Assembly: GCA_947471745.1 (NCBI GenBank)
Contig: CANJKZ010000084.1
Coordinates: forward strand, 1,286,501 to 1,350,500
Origin: Closterium sp. Naga37s-1
Lineage: Eukaryota > Streptophyta > Zygnematophyceae > Desmidiales > Closteriaceae
Direction: 5' to 3'
Length of the DNA: 64,000 nt
Part shown: positions 1 to 10,342 of the stretch, piece after piece
How positions within the stretch are numbered: position 1 is the stretch's first letter
Layout: every line of letters starts with the position of its first letter
Translations under genes and position numbers: made by a program
The notes under the pieces: generated by a model
Told to the model about the DNA's origin: nothing
Database searches by the model: none
What the model saw: only the letters and a program-made list of their open reading frames with translations

Positions 1-668
1 GCTTCAATCGGAGCACGAACAAGAAAGTTACGAACGTTGGAAGTTCGTATGCTTTTGATATTTGGTTGTGGTGACTATGGGAAGTTGTGGTGTTGACTCC
101 ATAAGGAGTACAGACTCTTGGGGGTTGGGAAATTCGTCAACATCACTGTAGATGCTGCCAAGTGGTTGGGAGGTGCCAAACCAGGTTGGCAAGTGTGGCC
201 AAGTTGGGTGAGGTGGATGGCATGAGTTGGGAAAGTGACAAATGTCAAAGTTGGGTTGCCTATAGAGAGGGGAATTGTGTGGTATGGGGTGTCCTTGGTT
301 GGGGACTCCCTTGGGACCTTCCCTCTCTTCCTCCTCATCCCCTCCTACCTGGTTCTATTGCTACTCTAACTTTCTTGTGTGAACTTGTGAGATCATTGTG
401 ATTGAGTTACGTTTTCTATGGCAGCATACCCCCTAGTGCGCCGAAGTTCATAACTCGAGTTCTACTCCATATTCTGATACTATTCAAATTGGGAAAGATA
501 GCCACGGTCAAGGGCTACAACATACTCGAGTTTGAAAGAATTCTAACAGTGGACCTTTCGTCGACGACGTTTCTTGTGACGACGACTTTTCTGTCCAGAA
601 TTGTAGTTGACGATTTTGAGATATTTCAGCCCCTAATCTTCATAGACTCCGTCCTTAATCTCTAACAG
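1..668. other. No recognised gene; probable upstream/intron region of the pogo gene
   Basis: I see no convincing coding region here. Short open frames on both strands have no recognisable motif. The stretch ends in a pyrimidine-rich run followed by TAACAG at 663-668, which fits a 3' splice site feeding the exon at 669. It may therefore be an intron or 5' region of the pogo-type gene. No terminal inverted repeat of that transposon was found, so its left end may lie outside the window. Confidence 0.4.
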
Positions 669-825
669 GAATTCCTCAAGGATGTTCACTCCTCTCGGAA
701 GCGCATGCACGGCCGCGGGCGAGCGTCGTGGTACCGGCCGATGGAGTTGAAGGTGTACGAGAAGCTACTCGAGTGGCGCCGCAAGGGAACCGCCGTGTCA
801 GTCGGCCGCTTGCAGGAGTGGTCGC
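669..825 (+). pseudogene. Pogo-type transposase, N-terminal exon, cut by Copia-A
   Basis: The frame from 669 reads into a segment containing WYRPMELKVYEKLLEWRRKG and ends in LQEWS at 825, where Copia-A is inserted. The frame resumes at 7839 as REFMKLLYPDKKWKGSQRW, so the two pieces were one exon before insertion. An in-frame TAA at 663-665 means that translation either enters by splicing after TAACAG (668) or starts at an ATG at 705. The segment corresponds to the N-terminal DNA-binding part of pogo/CENP-B-like transposases, upstream of the second helix-turn-helix. It cannot be expressed as a normal protein while the 7 kb insertion is present unless the insertion is spliced out. Confidence 0.75.
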
Positions 826-950
826 TGAGAAGAAACGAGGAATGAAATGACTAAGTGAAAGTTGGGTACAAAAAGCAAACCCTAGAAAACTGTACCCCAT
901 ATGTGCCACCCCACTATAGCCTACAGTAGCTATGTCATATAAATCTGACA
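826..950 (-). repeat. Copia-A 3' LTR
   Basis: This 125-bp LTR is identical to 7709-7833. In the sense direction it begins TGTCAGAT and ends TCTTCTCA. It is followed (at 951-961 on the plus strand) by the complement of a purine tract ATGGGGGTG, the polypurine tract that primes plus-strand DNA synthesis. Confidence 0.95.
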
Positions 951-1159
951 CACCCCCATAGGCAAAGTGGGGGAGAACAAGGGGTCACAGGACCAGTCAA
1001 GCAAAGCAAAACAAGCTCAGGGTGGATCACAAAGTCACCACACATTCCGAGCACAAGTTCAAGGCCACAAGGCCAGTTCACATGCAGGATTACATATATA
1101 TATAAGGCTAGACAAGCAAGAGCAGGAGTATATATATATATGCATCAGTACAAACAAGG

Positions 1160-4100
1160 TCAAGGGGTGAGCAAGTGAGGCAAGGTGGGCACAAGACCCA
1201 GCTGAGTACAGAAGCGCTGATGATCACAAGGCGCAAGTGCCTTGGTGAAGATATCAGCAGTGTTGGCCTGAGAGGCCACGTAAGCAAGCCGCAGCTGACC
1301 ACGCTGCTGTAGCTCACGAGCAAGGAAGTAGCGGAGAGCAATGTGCTTCGTTCTGTGCTCCAGTCTCTGCTCTCGACACAAGGCCAGCATGGCCTTGTTG
1401 TCTACGTACAGCACTGGAGGAGAACGAGGCGGCTCTCCGAGGTCAGTCAGCAGGTAGGTGAGCCAGCGAAGCTCCTGTGCAGCCATGGCCCCGGCGTAGA
1501 TCTCAGCCTCACAACTGGAGCCGAGAACAGAAGACGAGCGGGTAGCCCGCCACGAAACAGAGCCGGAACCAAGGCTGAAGGTGTAACCCTGTGACGACCG
1601 CTGAGTAGCCTGGTCGTCAGCCCAAGAAGCGTCTGCGTGCCCAGTGAGGACCACTGGACTCTGCCCTCCAAGCACAAGCCCCATGCCCGACGTACTGCAC
1701 AAGTAACGCAACACCCTCTTCGCTGCAGCCATGTGCTCCGGTCTGTGTCTCCCAGGAGCAACATAGCGTGCGAGAATGCTAAGAGGGTATGCGAGGTCAG
1801 GTCGTGTGCAGGTCATCAGGTACATGAGGCAGCCAACAAGCTCTGGGTACGGGCCACTCGACTCTACGGACTCATCCGAAGGCAGAGCTGAGAGCGAGTG
1901 GCGAGTAGGCAGAGGAGTGGCCTGAGGCGAGGAGTACGTGAAGCCGAAGCGCTGAAGGACCTGCTGCACCATGTGTGACTGAGTCAGGGTAATGGTGCGG
2001 CGTGCTCTGTCCCGGGTGATCTGCAAGCCAAGGTAGCTGCGCAGTTCACCCTGGTCTGTGCACGTGTGTCTCTTCTGCAGCTCGGACTTCACGTGGGCGA
2101 GTCCAGCAGTGTCAGCTGTGGCAAAGACCAAGTCGTCGACGTACACGAGGATGTAGAACGGCGGCAAAGAAGTGTCGGTGCGCAGAAACAGCGACGGGTC
2201 GGCAGTAGAGGGAGCAAACCCAAGAGCCGCAAGTGTAGTCCTCAGTGTGTCGTGCCACTCACGCGGTGCCTGGCGGAGACCGTAGACTGGCCGCCGGAGG
2301 CTCCACTGGGTGCCAGGAGGAAAAGACCCAGTGAAGCCAGGTGGGCGACGCAGCCAGATCTCCTCGTGCAGGCTGCCCTGCAAGAAAGCAGTGCTGAAGT
2401 CAAGAGAGTGCAGCTCGTAGTCGCGGTGAGCAGCTATGTGCAGCAGTACCCGAAGAGTGGTCACCTTCGGGGTGGGAGAGAAGGTCTGAAAGTAGTCAAC
2501 TCCCTGCCGCTGACTGAAGCCACGAGCCACGTAACGCGCCTTGAAGACAGGCGGAGAACCCGGCGGCCGCTTCACCCTGAAAATCCACATGCCACTGACG
2601 ATGTTCGCCCCAGGCGGGGGAACCTCGTCAACGTAGGTACCTGTGGACTTCCAGGAAGCCATCTCTGTGTCCATAGCTGCCTGCCACTGAGAGGAGTAGG
2701 GACCCTCTATCGCCTCCGCGTAAGAGCGCGGAGTCGGGATGTCAAGTGCATCCGGGTCTCCCTCAGGGGTAAGCAGTACGGACACGAGATGAGGTGAAGC
2801 AGCAGCCAAACACTGGAACTCCTCCTGCCTGTCCTCAAGGACGTCCGTGCCAAGGGCACACTCACCCCCAACGGACGGAGGACAGACAGACTCAGACTCA
2901 GCGACAAGACAAGCAGCGTAGTCTAGACGACAGCGAGCAGCAAAGTCGACGAGCTCAGCAACTAGGGCAGACGCAGCAGTGGACGCAAAGGAAGGGTCAG
3001 TGACGACAGTAGCAAGGAGACGCGTGACAGTAGGACTGGCAGCACGAAGAGAGTCCGACTCTGGGTCGGGAAGAGCAGGAAGAGAGGACTCAGGAGGAGA
3101 AGGCAAAGGGGCACGCAGAGGAGCAGTGGACGGACGCAGAGACATCCGGTGCGTGCCAGGGACAGGAGGAGGACGCTGACGCGAACCACGACCACTAGCG
3201 CGAGCAGTACGGACAGGCGACGTAGGACGCGACGCAGGCTCACGACGCTCAGCAAGACCTCCAGTAGGACCAGTGTAGGGAGAAGGAGCGGGCAGTGGGG
3301 AGGCCGGCTGTAACTGTAACTGTGACAGGACAGGCTGTGGACTCTCTAAGGGAGGAGGAGGGCCAGTAGAAGGCGGGAGACCAAGAACCTGCTGAAGGAG
3401 CGGAACGAAGTACGGCCGAGGCCGCGCGGCGACTCCAGACACAGCAGGGACAGCACCAGTACCCCAAGCGGCAGCACCAGCGCCAGCAGCAACTCCAGCT
3501 CCAGTACCTCCAGCAGCACCAGTAGCACCCCCAGCAGGCCCGCCTCGAGGACCGACAGCAGTAGCCTCAGCGTGAACACCCTCAGCAGCTCCAGCTCCAG
3601 TCGTACCAGCAGGCCCAGCAGCTCCAGTACTCCCAGTACGAGCACCTCCGGGACCCGCGGCACCAGCACCCTCAGTAGCCGAAGAACCTCCAGCTCCAGC
3701 AGCACGCCTCCAGCGCCGGGCAAACCACTCGCGCAGCTCCTGTGGAGAGAGTGGCTCCCGCCAAGACGAAGCACCCGGAGAACCTCCAGGCTCAGCACCG
3801 CCAGACGCCACACAAGCAGGCCCAGCTCCCTCAGGCTCCACACCCCCAGGCCCAGCACCTCCAGGCGTAGCACCCCCAGGCTCAGCACCCCCAGGCTCAG
3901 CACCCCCAGGCTCAGCACCTCCAGTAGTAGCACCTCCAGGCTCAGCACCCCCAGGCTCAGCACCCCCAGTAGTAGCACCCTCAGGCTCAGCACCCCCAGG
4001 CGTAGCACCCACACGCTCAGCACCCCCAGAGTCAGCACCCCCAGGCTCAGCACCCTCAGCAGCACCAGAGTCACCAGTAACCTCGACAGGCTCGACTGCG

Positions 4101-5742
4101 TCTACCTGGGACACACCTGAAGGGGCAGGACCCTGAGGGGGGAGGGGGTCTACCGGGGGGGGACCTGGGACAAGGAAGAGAGGTGGTGGGGGGAGGGACG
4201 GAGTGCGGTAGGGGAAGAGGCGGTAGTAGGGGACCGACTCGTCAAACGTGACGTCCTGGGAGGACAGAACACGGCGAGAGGTGGGGTGGTAGAACTGCCA
4301 CCCTGGCGCGTCAGGGGGGAAGCCAAGGAAGACGCAAGGAGCAGCACGAGGGGACAGCTTGTCCGCAGACAAGTCGCGGACAAACGCCCGAGATCCCCAG
4401 ACACGGAACGCAGACGCATCGCCAACCTTCCCCGTCCACAGCAAAGCAGGGGAGGTCTCCGGTCTGGAGACCCTAGGGTGAAGGTTGATCTGATGCGCCG
4501 CGTACCGAACCGCAAACGGCCACAGAAAATGGGGGGCAGCCGCATGCATCATGGACGTACGGGCGACGTCCATGACCATGCCAATGCGGCGCTCAGCAAT
4601 CCCATTTTGCTGTGGAGAGTCCGGAAGCGTGAAGGTCTGGCGGATGCCTCGTGCTCGACAGTAGGCTCGCAGAAGGCCAGAGGAGAACTCTCCACCTCTG
4701 TCACAGTGCAGACGCAGAACAGGAAAGTCCGAACCGAAGCTCTGCCTGAGCTGGAGACGAGCTGCGCGGATCCAGTCGATCAACACCTCAGGGACATCAC
4801 CCTTGCTGCGCAAGGGGAAGACTGTGGTGTAACGCGAGTAGTCGTCAACCACCAGCAGGAAGTAGCGCTCGTGACCCTGTCCACGGACGCGGGCCGGGCC
4901 CCACACGTCCATGTGAAGCGTCTGCAGCGGGGCCTCTGTCGGAGGAAACTGGGAGGAGTGAGGGGCAGCCCGCTGCCGCCCCTCGACACAGGGGACGCAG
5001 GTAGGGCCAGGCCCCGGAGGAAGAGGAGGGAGGGACCGGGGAAGACCAGAGACAAGGACACGGGAGGCCATGCCTCGGAGACGAAGCAGGGAGGGGTGAC
5101 CAAGGCGGTGGTGCCAGAGGAGAGTCTCGTGAGACAGGAGGCGACACGAACAGGGGGCAGACTCAGGACCAGAGACCCCGGCCGACGGGTAAACGTGGCC
5201 AGGTGTCGGCCAGTCCGAGCGTCCGTGCAGTGGGTCACCCGCTGACTCCCAGGAGTGAACTGGTGAACCCCCGCATCCTGTAGGTCAGCACCACTCACCA
5301 AGTTCGTAGAGAACGAGGGGAGGTAAAGACCAGACAGGGTGCCAGAGGGGGCCGCCGGACACGGGAGGACAGTGGAGAAGTGAGCAAGGACAGGACCCCC
5401 AGAGGGGTCTGCCAGAGAGACCGCAACTGGCCGGCCAAGCGGCGTGAGTGTGGTGCGGTCTCGAAAGAAGGAGCGAGAAGCCCCCGAGTCAAGGGTGAAG
5501 GTGTGGGAGGCCGAGGCCGACGCAGAACCTGAGAGAGCAGACTCACCAGCACCTGAGGGAGCAGACGCACCTAGAGCAGCAGCCTCGCTAGCACCTAGAG
5601 CAGCAGCCTCACCAGTACCTAGAGCAGCAGTCTCAATGCCCGGGTCGGGCGGAAAACACCGGTAACAGTCACCCTCATCACTAATAGTCACAGTATACAT
5701 GGCAGCAAGAATAGCATCAAAGTCAAGGTCATAGACAGCCAC
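1160..5742 (-). pseudogene. Copia-A pol: protease, integrase, reverse transcriptase, RNase H, with one frameshift
   Basis: Reading leftwards from 5742, an aspartic protease (FTLDSGASRSFF, near 5490) is in one frame and everything from about 5150 on is in another; the shift lies in or near a C-run at about 5153. The 1303-codon downstream frame contains the integrase zinc-binding region (WHHRLGHP just upstream, then CVPCVEG), the D-D-E triad (LHMDVWGP, LHCDRGGEF, NGIAERR), and a repeat linker rich in GGAEP (about residues 330-600). It continues with reverse transcriptase with catalytic YVDD (ILVYVDDLVFA), then RNase H (GHADASW, SCEAEIYAG, YVDNKAML) and a TGA stop at 1160. All catalytic residues are present. 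The shift could be a sequencing error in a homopolymer or true decay. Confidence 0.9.
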
Positions 5743-6667
5743 ACCGGCCCTAGACAGCTCACCCCAGCGGGGGATCTCAGTGGCCTCAGGGAACTGGTGA
5801 CGCCAAGCGTCCGTCAGGCGGCCAAAGCAGCGCTGGGTGGAGTGCGCACCCCCGCACTGCTCACCCGCGCGGTCGCCGGTGCGGAGGACGTAGGTGCACG
5901 GACCAGTACCCCCACCCCTCTGGCGGGCAGCGTACCACTCACGGAGCTGCTGAGGGGAGGGGATGTCACGAGTGCGCTGCTGCTGCTGCTGCTGCTGCTG
6001 GCGCTGACCACCACCGGAGCCGACTCTCTGCGCAGCGCCACCCCGACCAGCTCCACCTCCTCCGCCGCCTCCTCCTCCACCGCCTTCTCGAGGAGGTCAA
6101 CGGTGAGAGTGGTGGGGCAAACAGAGAGGAAGTGGTCCCTGACTACGCGAAGGGAGTCAGGGAGCCGGGTGACTATGTAGTAGAGGGTGATGTACATGGG
6201 GGGGGGTTCTTGGCGCAGAACTCTGCAGGAAGCGCAGCGCGGTAGCGAGTGTCACTAGTGCGGAGGTGCGTACTGAGGTCAGCGACTGTGGGAAAGGCAG
6301 CAAGGTCAGGGAAGAGGTACGGTAGCATGAGGCGGCTAAGTGCAGCAGTGGCAGGGGAGGAGTAGCGGGCAACTACAGCGTCGTACAAGGTCTGAGCACT
6401 CTTGTACTGGCTAAAGTGCGCACGCTCAGAGGTAGGTAGGTGGCGACGCACAGCAAGACGTGCAGCAGCATCGCGCGTGGCCCACTGGGAGCGAACAGTG
6501 ACGTCAGCAGCAGCAGCGGGGGCAGGAGAGGCACCAGAAGTGAGGTCAAAGAGGGAGAGGCCGTCTGCCCTGTCGCACTGTAAGAAAAGCTGCAGGTCAT
6601 CTATCCAGACGTCAAAGTCAATGGCCCGACCCTCAGCGTCAAAAGCGAGGACACTGGGGGTAGCCAT
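5743..6667 (-). pseudogene. Copia-A gag with internal deletion and frameshifts
   Basis: The gag frame starts at ATG 6667 (MATPSVLAFDAEGRAIDFDV), matching the start of the gag of elements E and F (LAFDPEG, FDTW.DDL.L). It covers the capsid-like region to about 6200. A run of nine C (sense strand, 6199-6207) then shifts the frame. Around 6085 a segment of roughly 60 residues present in E and F is missing and the frame shifts again. The C-terminal part has a glutamine run (CAG repeats, about 5975-6001) and a nucleocapsid-like motif CX13CX3HX4C (first Cys in CTYVLRTG). The protein would form the virus-like particle and bind element RNA; this copy is defective. Confidence 0.85.
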
Positions 6668-6732
6668 GATAGCAGTAGACTAGCAGCGCAAACAGTAGGG
6701 TGAGGGCAGTGCTGTGAAAGGGGCGCTGCTCT

Positions 6733-7525
6733 TACCGGACAGGGCGGCTCGGGTGGCTCGGCTGTAGGGCGGCTCGGCGGCTCGGTTGCTGGGCGGCTCG
6801 GCGGCTCGGCTGCTGGGCGGCTCGGCGGCTCGGCTGCTGGGCGGCTCGGCGGCTCGGCTGCTGGGCGGCTCGGCTGCTGGGCGGCTCGGCTGCTGGGCGG
6901 CTCGGCTGCTGGGCGGCTCGGCTGCTGGGTGGCTCGGCGGCTGGGCGGCTTGGCTGCTGGGCGGCTCGGCGGGGCCGCTGAGAGGGCGGCGTCCGGGGCC
7001 GCTGGGAGGAGGCGGCGGGGCCGCTGAGAGGAGGCGGCGACGCCGCAAAGGTAGGTGGCGGGGCCGCAGGTAGGTGGCGGGGCCGCTAGTAGGTGGCGGG
7101 GCCGCATGTAGTTGGCGGGGCCGCTGGTAGATGGCGGGGCCGCACAGGCAAGTGGCGGGGCCGCGGAGGTAGGTGGCGGGGCCACACAGGTAGGTGGCGG
7201 GGCCACGGAGGTAGGTGGCGGGGCCGCACAGTGAGGTGGCGGGGCCGCGAAGGTAGGTGGCGGGGCCGCACAGGTAGGTGGCGGGGCCGCGGGGGTAGGT
7301 GGCGGGGCCGCACAAGTAGGTGGCGGGGCCGCGAAGGTAGGTGGCGGGGCCGCACAGGTAGGTGGCGGGGCCGCGGAGGTAGGTGGCGGGGCCGCACAGT
7401 TAGGTGGCGGGGCCGCGAAGGTAGGTGGCGGGGCCGCACAGGTAGGTGGCGGGGCCGCGGAGGTAGGTGGCGGGGCCGCACAGGTAGGTGGCGGGGCCGC
7501 GAAGGTAGGTGGCGGGGCCGCGTAA
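6733..7525 (-). repeat. Copia-A leader minisatellites
   Basis: Two tandem arrays lie between the primer site and gag. 6733-6975 is built from short units of the form GGCGGCTCGGCGGCTCGGCT and 7045-7525 from about 21-bp units of the form GTAGGTGGCGGGGCCGCACAG with small alternating variants. Because the unit is a multiple of three without stops, several frames stay open over hundreds of codons on both strands; these are not genes. There is no unique spacer between units. Confidence 0.9.
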
Positions 7526-7665
7526 GGTGGCGATGGGCGCGACGGGCGCGACGGGCGCGACGGGCCGAAAGGGCGGCGCGAAGGGCCGTAGGGGCGGCGC
7601 GACTCGGGCCGGAGCAAAACGCGCTCCGGGCAGGAAAAAAAAAAAAAAAAAAAAATCGTGGTGGT

Positions 7666-7708
7666 GGGCCCTAGGAATCGTTCCCACTAGGGAACCTGCT
7701 CGATACCA
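7666..7708 (-). promoter_or_regulatory. Copia-A primer-binding site, hairpin and GGGCCC motif
   Basis: Immediately inside the 5' LTR the sense strand reads TGGTATCGAGC, a variant of the initiator-Met-tRNA primer site TGGTATCAGAGC. It is followed by a perfect small hairpin (GTTCCC-TAGT-GGGAAC) and then GGGCCCACC, with GGGCCC at plus positions 7666-7671. A run of 21 A (T on the sense strand) follows at 7635-7655. Confidence 0.75.
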
Positions 7709-7833
7709 TGAGAAGAAACGAGGAATGAAATGACTAAGTGAAAGTTGGGTACAAAAAGCAAACCCTAGAAAACTGTACCCCATATGTGCCACCCCACTAT
7801 AGCCTACAGTAGCTATGTCATATAAATCTGACA
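7709..7833 (-). repeat. Copia-A 5' LTR
   Basis: This 125-bp LTR is identical base for base to 826-950. It should contain the promoter and the transcript start of the element. Right flank GTCGC at 7834-7838 repeats the left flank 821-825. Confidence 0.95.
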
Positions 7834-7838
7834 GTCGC

Positions 7839-9120
7839 GGGAGTTCATGAAGCTTCTGTACCCGGACAAGAAGTGGAAAGGAAGCCAGAGGTGGTCGGAG
7901 CGCTTTCGGCGGCGATGGAATCTGAGCGTCCGCATGAAGACCCGGGTTGCCCAGAAAACCGCAGCACGTGAGAATTACCCCGTTCAATTTGGCACGTTAA
8001 TTTTCTTTAATTGTACTAACGCCCTCCGTCTGTGTCCGACGTCTCTTCCACCGCCGTGCAGATGTCGGTGATCAATGCAAGAGCTTCTGGCAGTTCGTGC
8101 GTGCCAAGCGTCGTGAGCGCGGCATCGACACCGCGTGGATCATCAACGCGGACCACACGCCGCTCTGGCTGGAGATGCCCGCCACCACCACCGTGGAGGA
8201 AACGGGTGTTCGCTCGGTGCCTATCAGGAGCGCGGGGTATCAGAAGCAGAGAGTGACCGTGATGTTGGCGTGCACGACGGACGGAAGGAAGCTGAAGCCG
8301 TGGGTGTTCTTCAAGCGCAAAACCTTGCCGAAGGGCGATTTCCCTGCCGGTAAGTAAAGAGGTGCACGGCTCGGTCACTGCGTTCTTTTCAGAGTTCAAA
8401 TTCTAACCACCCGTGCGTGTTTCATGCAGATGTGGCCGTGGCTTGCCACGAGAACGGGTGGATGGACTCCCCTGGCGTCGTTCGCTGGCTTGAGGAGTGC
8501 GTGAAGCCGTTCCTGAAGCCTCGGTTCGGCAGACACGCCAAGAGCTCGATGCTGGTGCTGGATTCTTACCGCGGTCACCTCACCGAGGAGGTGAAGGAGA
8601 AGCTCCGCGAGATGAACTGCGTGCCAGCGATCATCCCGTCGGGCTGTACGGCGGAGGTACAGCCGCTCAATGTCTGCATCAACAAGAGCTTTAAGGCGTC
8701 GGTCCGCCAGCAGTACCAGAGGTGGTTTGAGGCAGAGGGGCAAGAGCAGCTGACGGCAGCAGGTATGGCATGAGTACAGTATTCCCCCCCCCCCCCCCCC
8801 CCCCCCCCCCGAATTCTTTGTTGTTGCACTAACTGCTTTCCACCGTTCTCCCGTAATGTTTCAGGGAACCTGAAGAAGCCTTCACCAGAGGTCGTCTTGC
8901 GGTGGGTATCACAAGCCTGGAAGGCAGTGCCCGCCGACCTCATCAAGCATGCCTTCCTCACCTGTGGCATCAGCAACCAGCTTGACGGCAGTGAGGACGG
9001 ACTCGCCATGGCGCACAGGCGGAGCCAGCTGACAGCTGAAGTGGATGTCGACGATGACATCATCGCTGATGGTTTTTTTGGCAACAACTGCCAGGAGCCC
9101 GAATCTGACGAGGAGGAGTA
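7839..9120 (+). pseudogene. Pogo-type (DDE_1) transposase, main part, four exon pieces
   Basis: A consistent spliced model is 7839-7967, 8062-8349, 8430-8762 and 8865-9120, with GT-AG introns and matching phases, ending in TAG after an acidic tail (ESDEEE). Pieces in order: end of the CENP-B-like helix-turn-helix (GSQRWSERFRRRWNLSVR), DDE catalytic core with first Asp in NADHTPLWLEMP, second Asp in LVLDSYRGHL, and the third position in QPLNVCINKSFK. Pogo transposases normally have an Asp in that last motif (QPLD), so Asn here suggests loss of cleavage activity. The protein would cut and paste the parent transposon in the nucleus. The upstream exon is at 669-825 across the copia insertion. Confidence 0.88.
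8784..8810 (+). repeat. Poly-C run in pogo intron
   Basis: There are 27 consecutive C in the last intron (8763-8864) of the pogo-type gene. Such runs are prone to length change and to sequencing error, and the opposite strand can form G-quadruplex. Confidence 0.9.
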
Positions 9121-9263
9121 GGAGGGTTACTGTATGATCCATGTTACCGTAGGTAGAAGTACCCCGGCTAAACTTGTTAGGAGATCTAGCTTAATTTGAT
9201 GTTGCTTAGAAAAAGTGACAATTTAGTAAATTCTTTTGTAATGCCTCCAATGAAAGGTTAAGG

Positions 9264-9312
9264 GATGCGCTTATAATAAGGATAGAATTTTCAGGGGGTG
9301 CGTTTATAATCG
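9264..9312 (+). other. Possible 3' terminal sequence of the pogo element
   Basis: The motif ATGCGCTTATAATAAG, then a C/A-rich gap, then GGGGGTGCGTTTATAATCGA resembles the TIR style of pogo-like transposons. A closely similar stretch occurs at 62558-62596, so it is a repeated terminus. The matching left inverted repeat is not visible in the window. Confidence 0.35.
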
Positions 9313-9963
9313 AGTTCCGGCCATAAGCGCCATGCTCCAGATAGAGGCGCCGGCGCCTTTAATCGGACGGCGCCTATATCCGGGGCCATACGGGTAGCTT
9401 CCTGTAGCAGTGGAAGTCTTTTATATGAGTGACTTGTAACAGGATCAAAGGTCTCTGAAATCAAGTATATTATAAAATGACAAGCATACAGAATATATAA
9501 CTAGACTAAAGTACCTGTTCGCCTACTGTGCTGTATTTATTCGCGCTATTCCTGTTCTGAAAAGGTACGTGACTATTCGCGATACCTACAGCTACTGATG
9601 ACGTCATCCTAAGGCGCGTAGCGCTTTGCTGACGTCAGTCTATCGGTACTTTTACTGTACTAACTATACGAATTCCTTGAAGTGCATAAGTCTCGACATT
9701 ATCTCAACACATAATACCCGGGTCTTTACATATGGTATATTTTAGTGTTAGTGTTTATTTAATTAGACAATGTGGGTGTTTTGATTTTCATTTTAACATC
9801 ACTGTCTGAGGCGCGAATGTGGGTTTCGGCCACGAGCTTCATCACCCCCACGAAAATGCCATGTGGCACCTGTCTTGCCACTTGCTGCGGAAGATTCGCC
9901 TGCACGTGGTCACAGCGAAGTAGTGCGAGGGGGGAAATCTCGGTAGATTGTAAGTGAATGTAC
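9313..9963. other. Intergenic, no gene seen
   Basis: No coding signal. Two TGACGTCA palindromes (9599-9606 and 9630-9637), 23 bp apart, are typical bZIP/CRE-like binding sites. The stretch ends exactly where the tandem duplication begins. Confidence 0.5.
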
Positions 9964-9995
9964 CGCGAAATTTCATCTAGGGAGAAATTTTCGCG
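9964..9995. repeat. Hairpin at the duplication breakpoint
   Basis: CGCGAAATTTC (9964-9974) and GAAATTTTCGCG (9984-9995) form an inverted repeat with a single extra base and a 9-nt loop. Its first base is the first base of the duplicated unit. The copy in unit 2 is at 32697-32728. Confidence 0.85.
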
Positions 9996-10342
9996 ATATT
10001 CTTCAATATTGCAGCTACTCGTTAACGACTATTATGACGAATTCATAAGAAAGGGGGGTGTTATAGAAAATCAGCAAAAAAAGGGGGTATAGTAGAAACG
10101 AGGTCTATCATAACACCCACCAGGGCTGACGTTTCGTTTTAGGCCACCCTGATTTCTGGAAAAAAATTCCCCCTCTATTATGATCGCACATTTTTCACAG
10201 GGAAGCTACCCTGATAGCTCAGTGTCGAACAAAATGCTAGTCTGATCCGTCAGGGTTCACAGCTCAAAATCAGGGTTGCTATTAACATTGCACTACACTT
10301 CAAAATGACTGATACAACTTCAACTTTCATACACTACACTAT

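Larger units (their letters stand above)
826..7833 (-). mobile_element. Copia-A, Ty1/copia LTR retrotransposon, structurally full length
   Basis: The element is 7008 bp, bounded by two identical 125-bp LTRs (826-950 and 7709-7833) and flanked by the 5-bp target duplication GTCGC (821-825, 7834-7838). The sense strand is minus: 5' LTR at the right, primer site, long repeat leader, gag, protease, integrase, reverse transcriptase, RNase H, polypurine tract, 3' LTR at the left. Domain order PR-INT-RT-RH is diagnostic of Ty1/copia. Identical LTRs suggest a recent insertion, yet gag-pol carries a deletion and frame breaks. It disrupts the pogo-type transposase gene. Confidence 0.95.

Noticed and set aside
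3572..4120. Plus-strand Ser/Thr/Arg-rich open frame opposite the pol linker
   Set aside because: It is the complement of the GGAEP-type repeats of pol; low complexity and no independent support.
7045..7525. CRISPR-like regular repeats
   Set aside because: Units are contiguous 21-mers with no unique spacers, in a eukaryotic retrotransposon leader.
6601..7617. Long open frames (up to 338 codons) over the Copia-A leader on both strands
   Set aside because: They are produced by a 21-bp tandem repeat without stops; no domain, and the true gag ATG lies at 6667.
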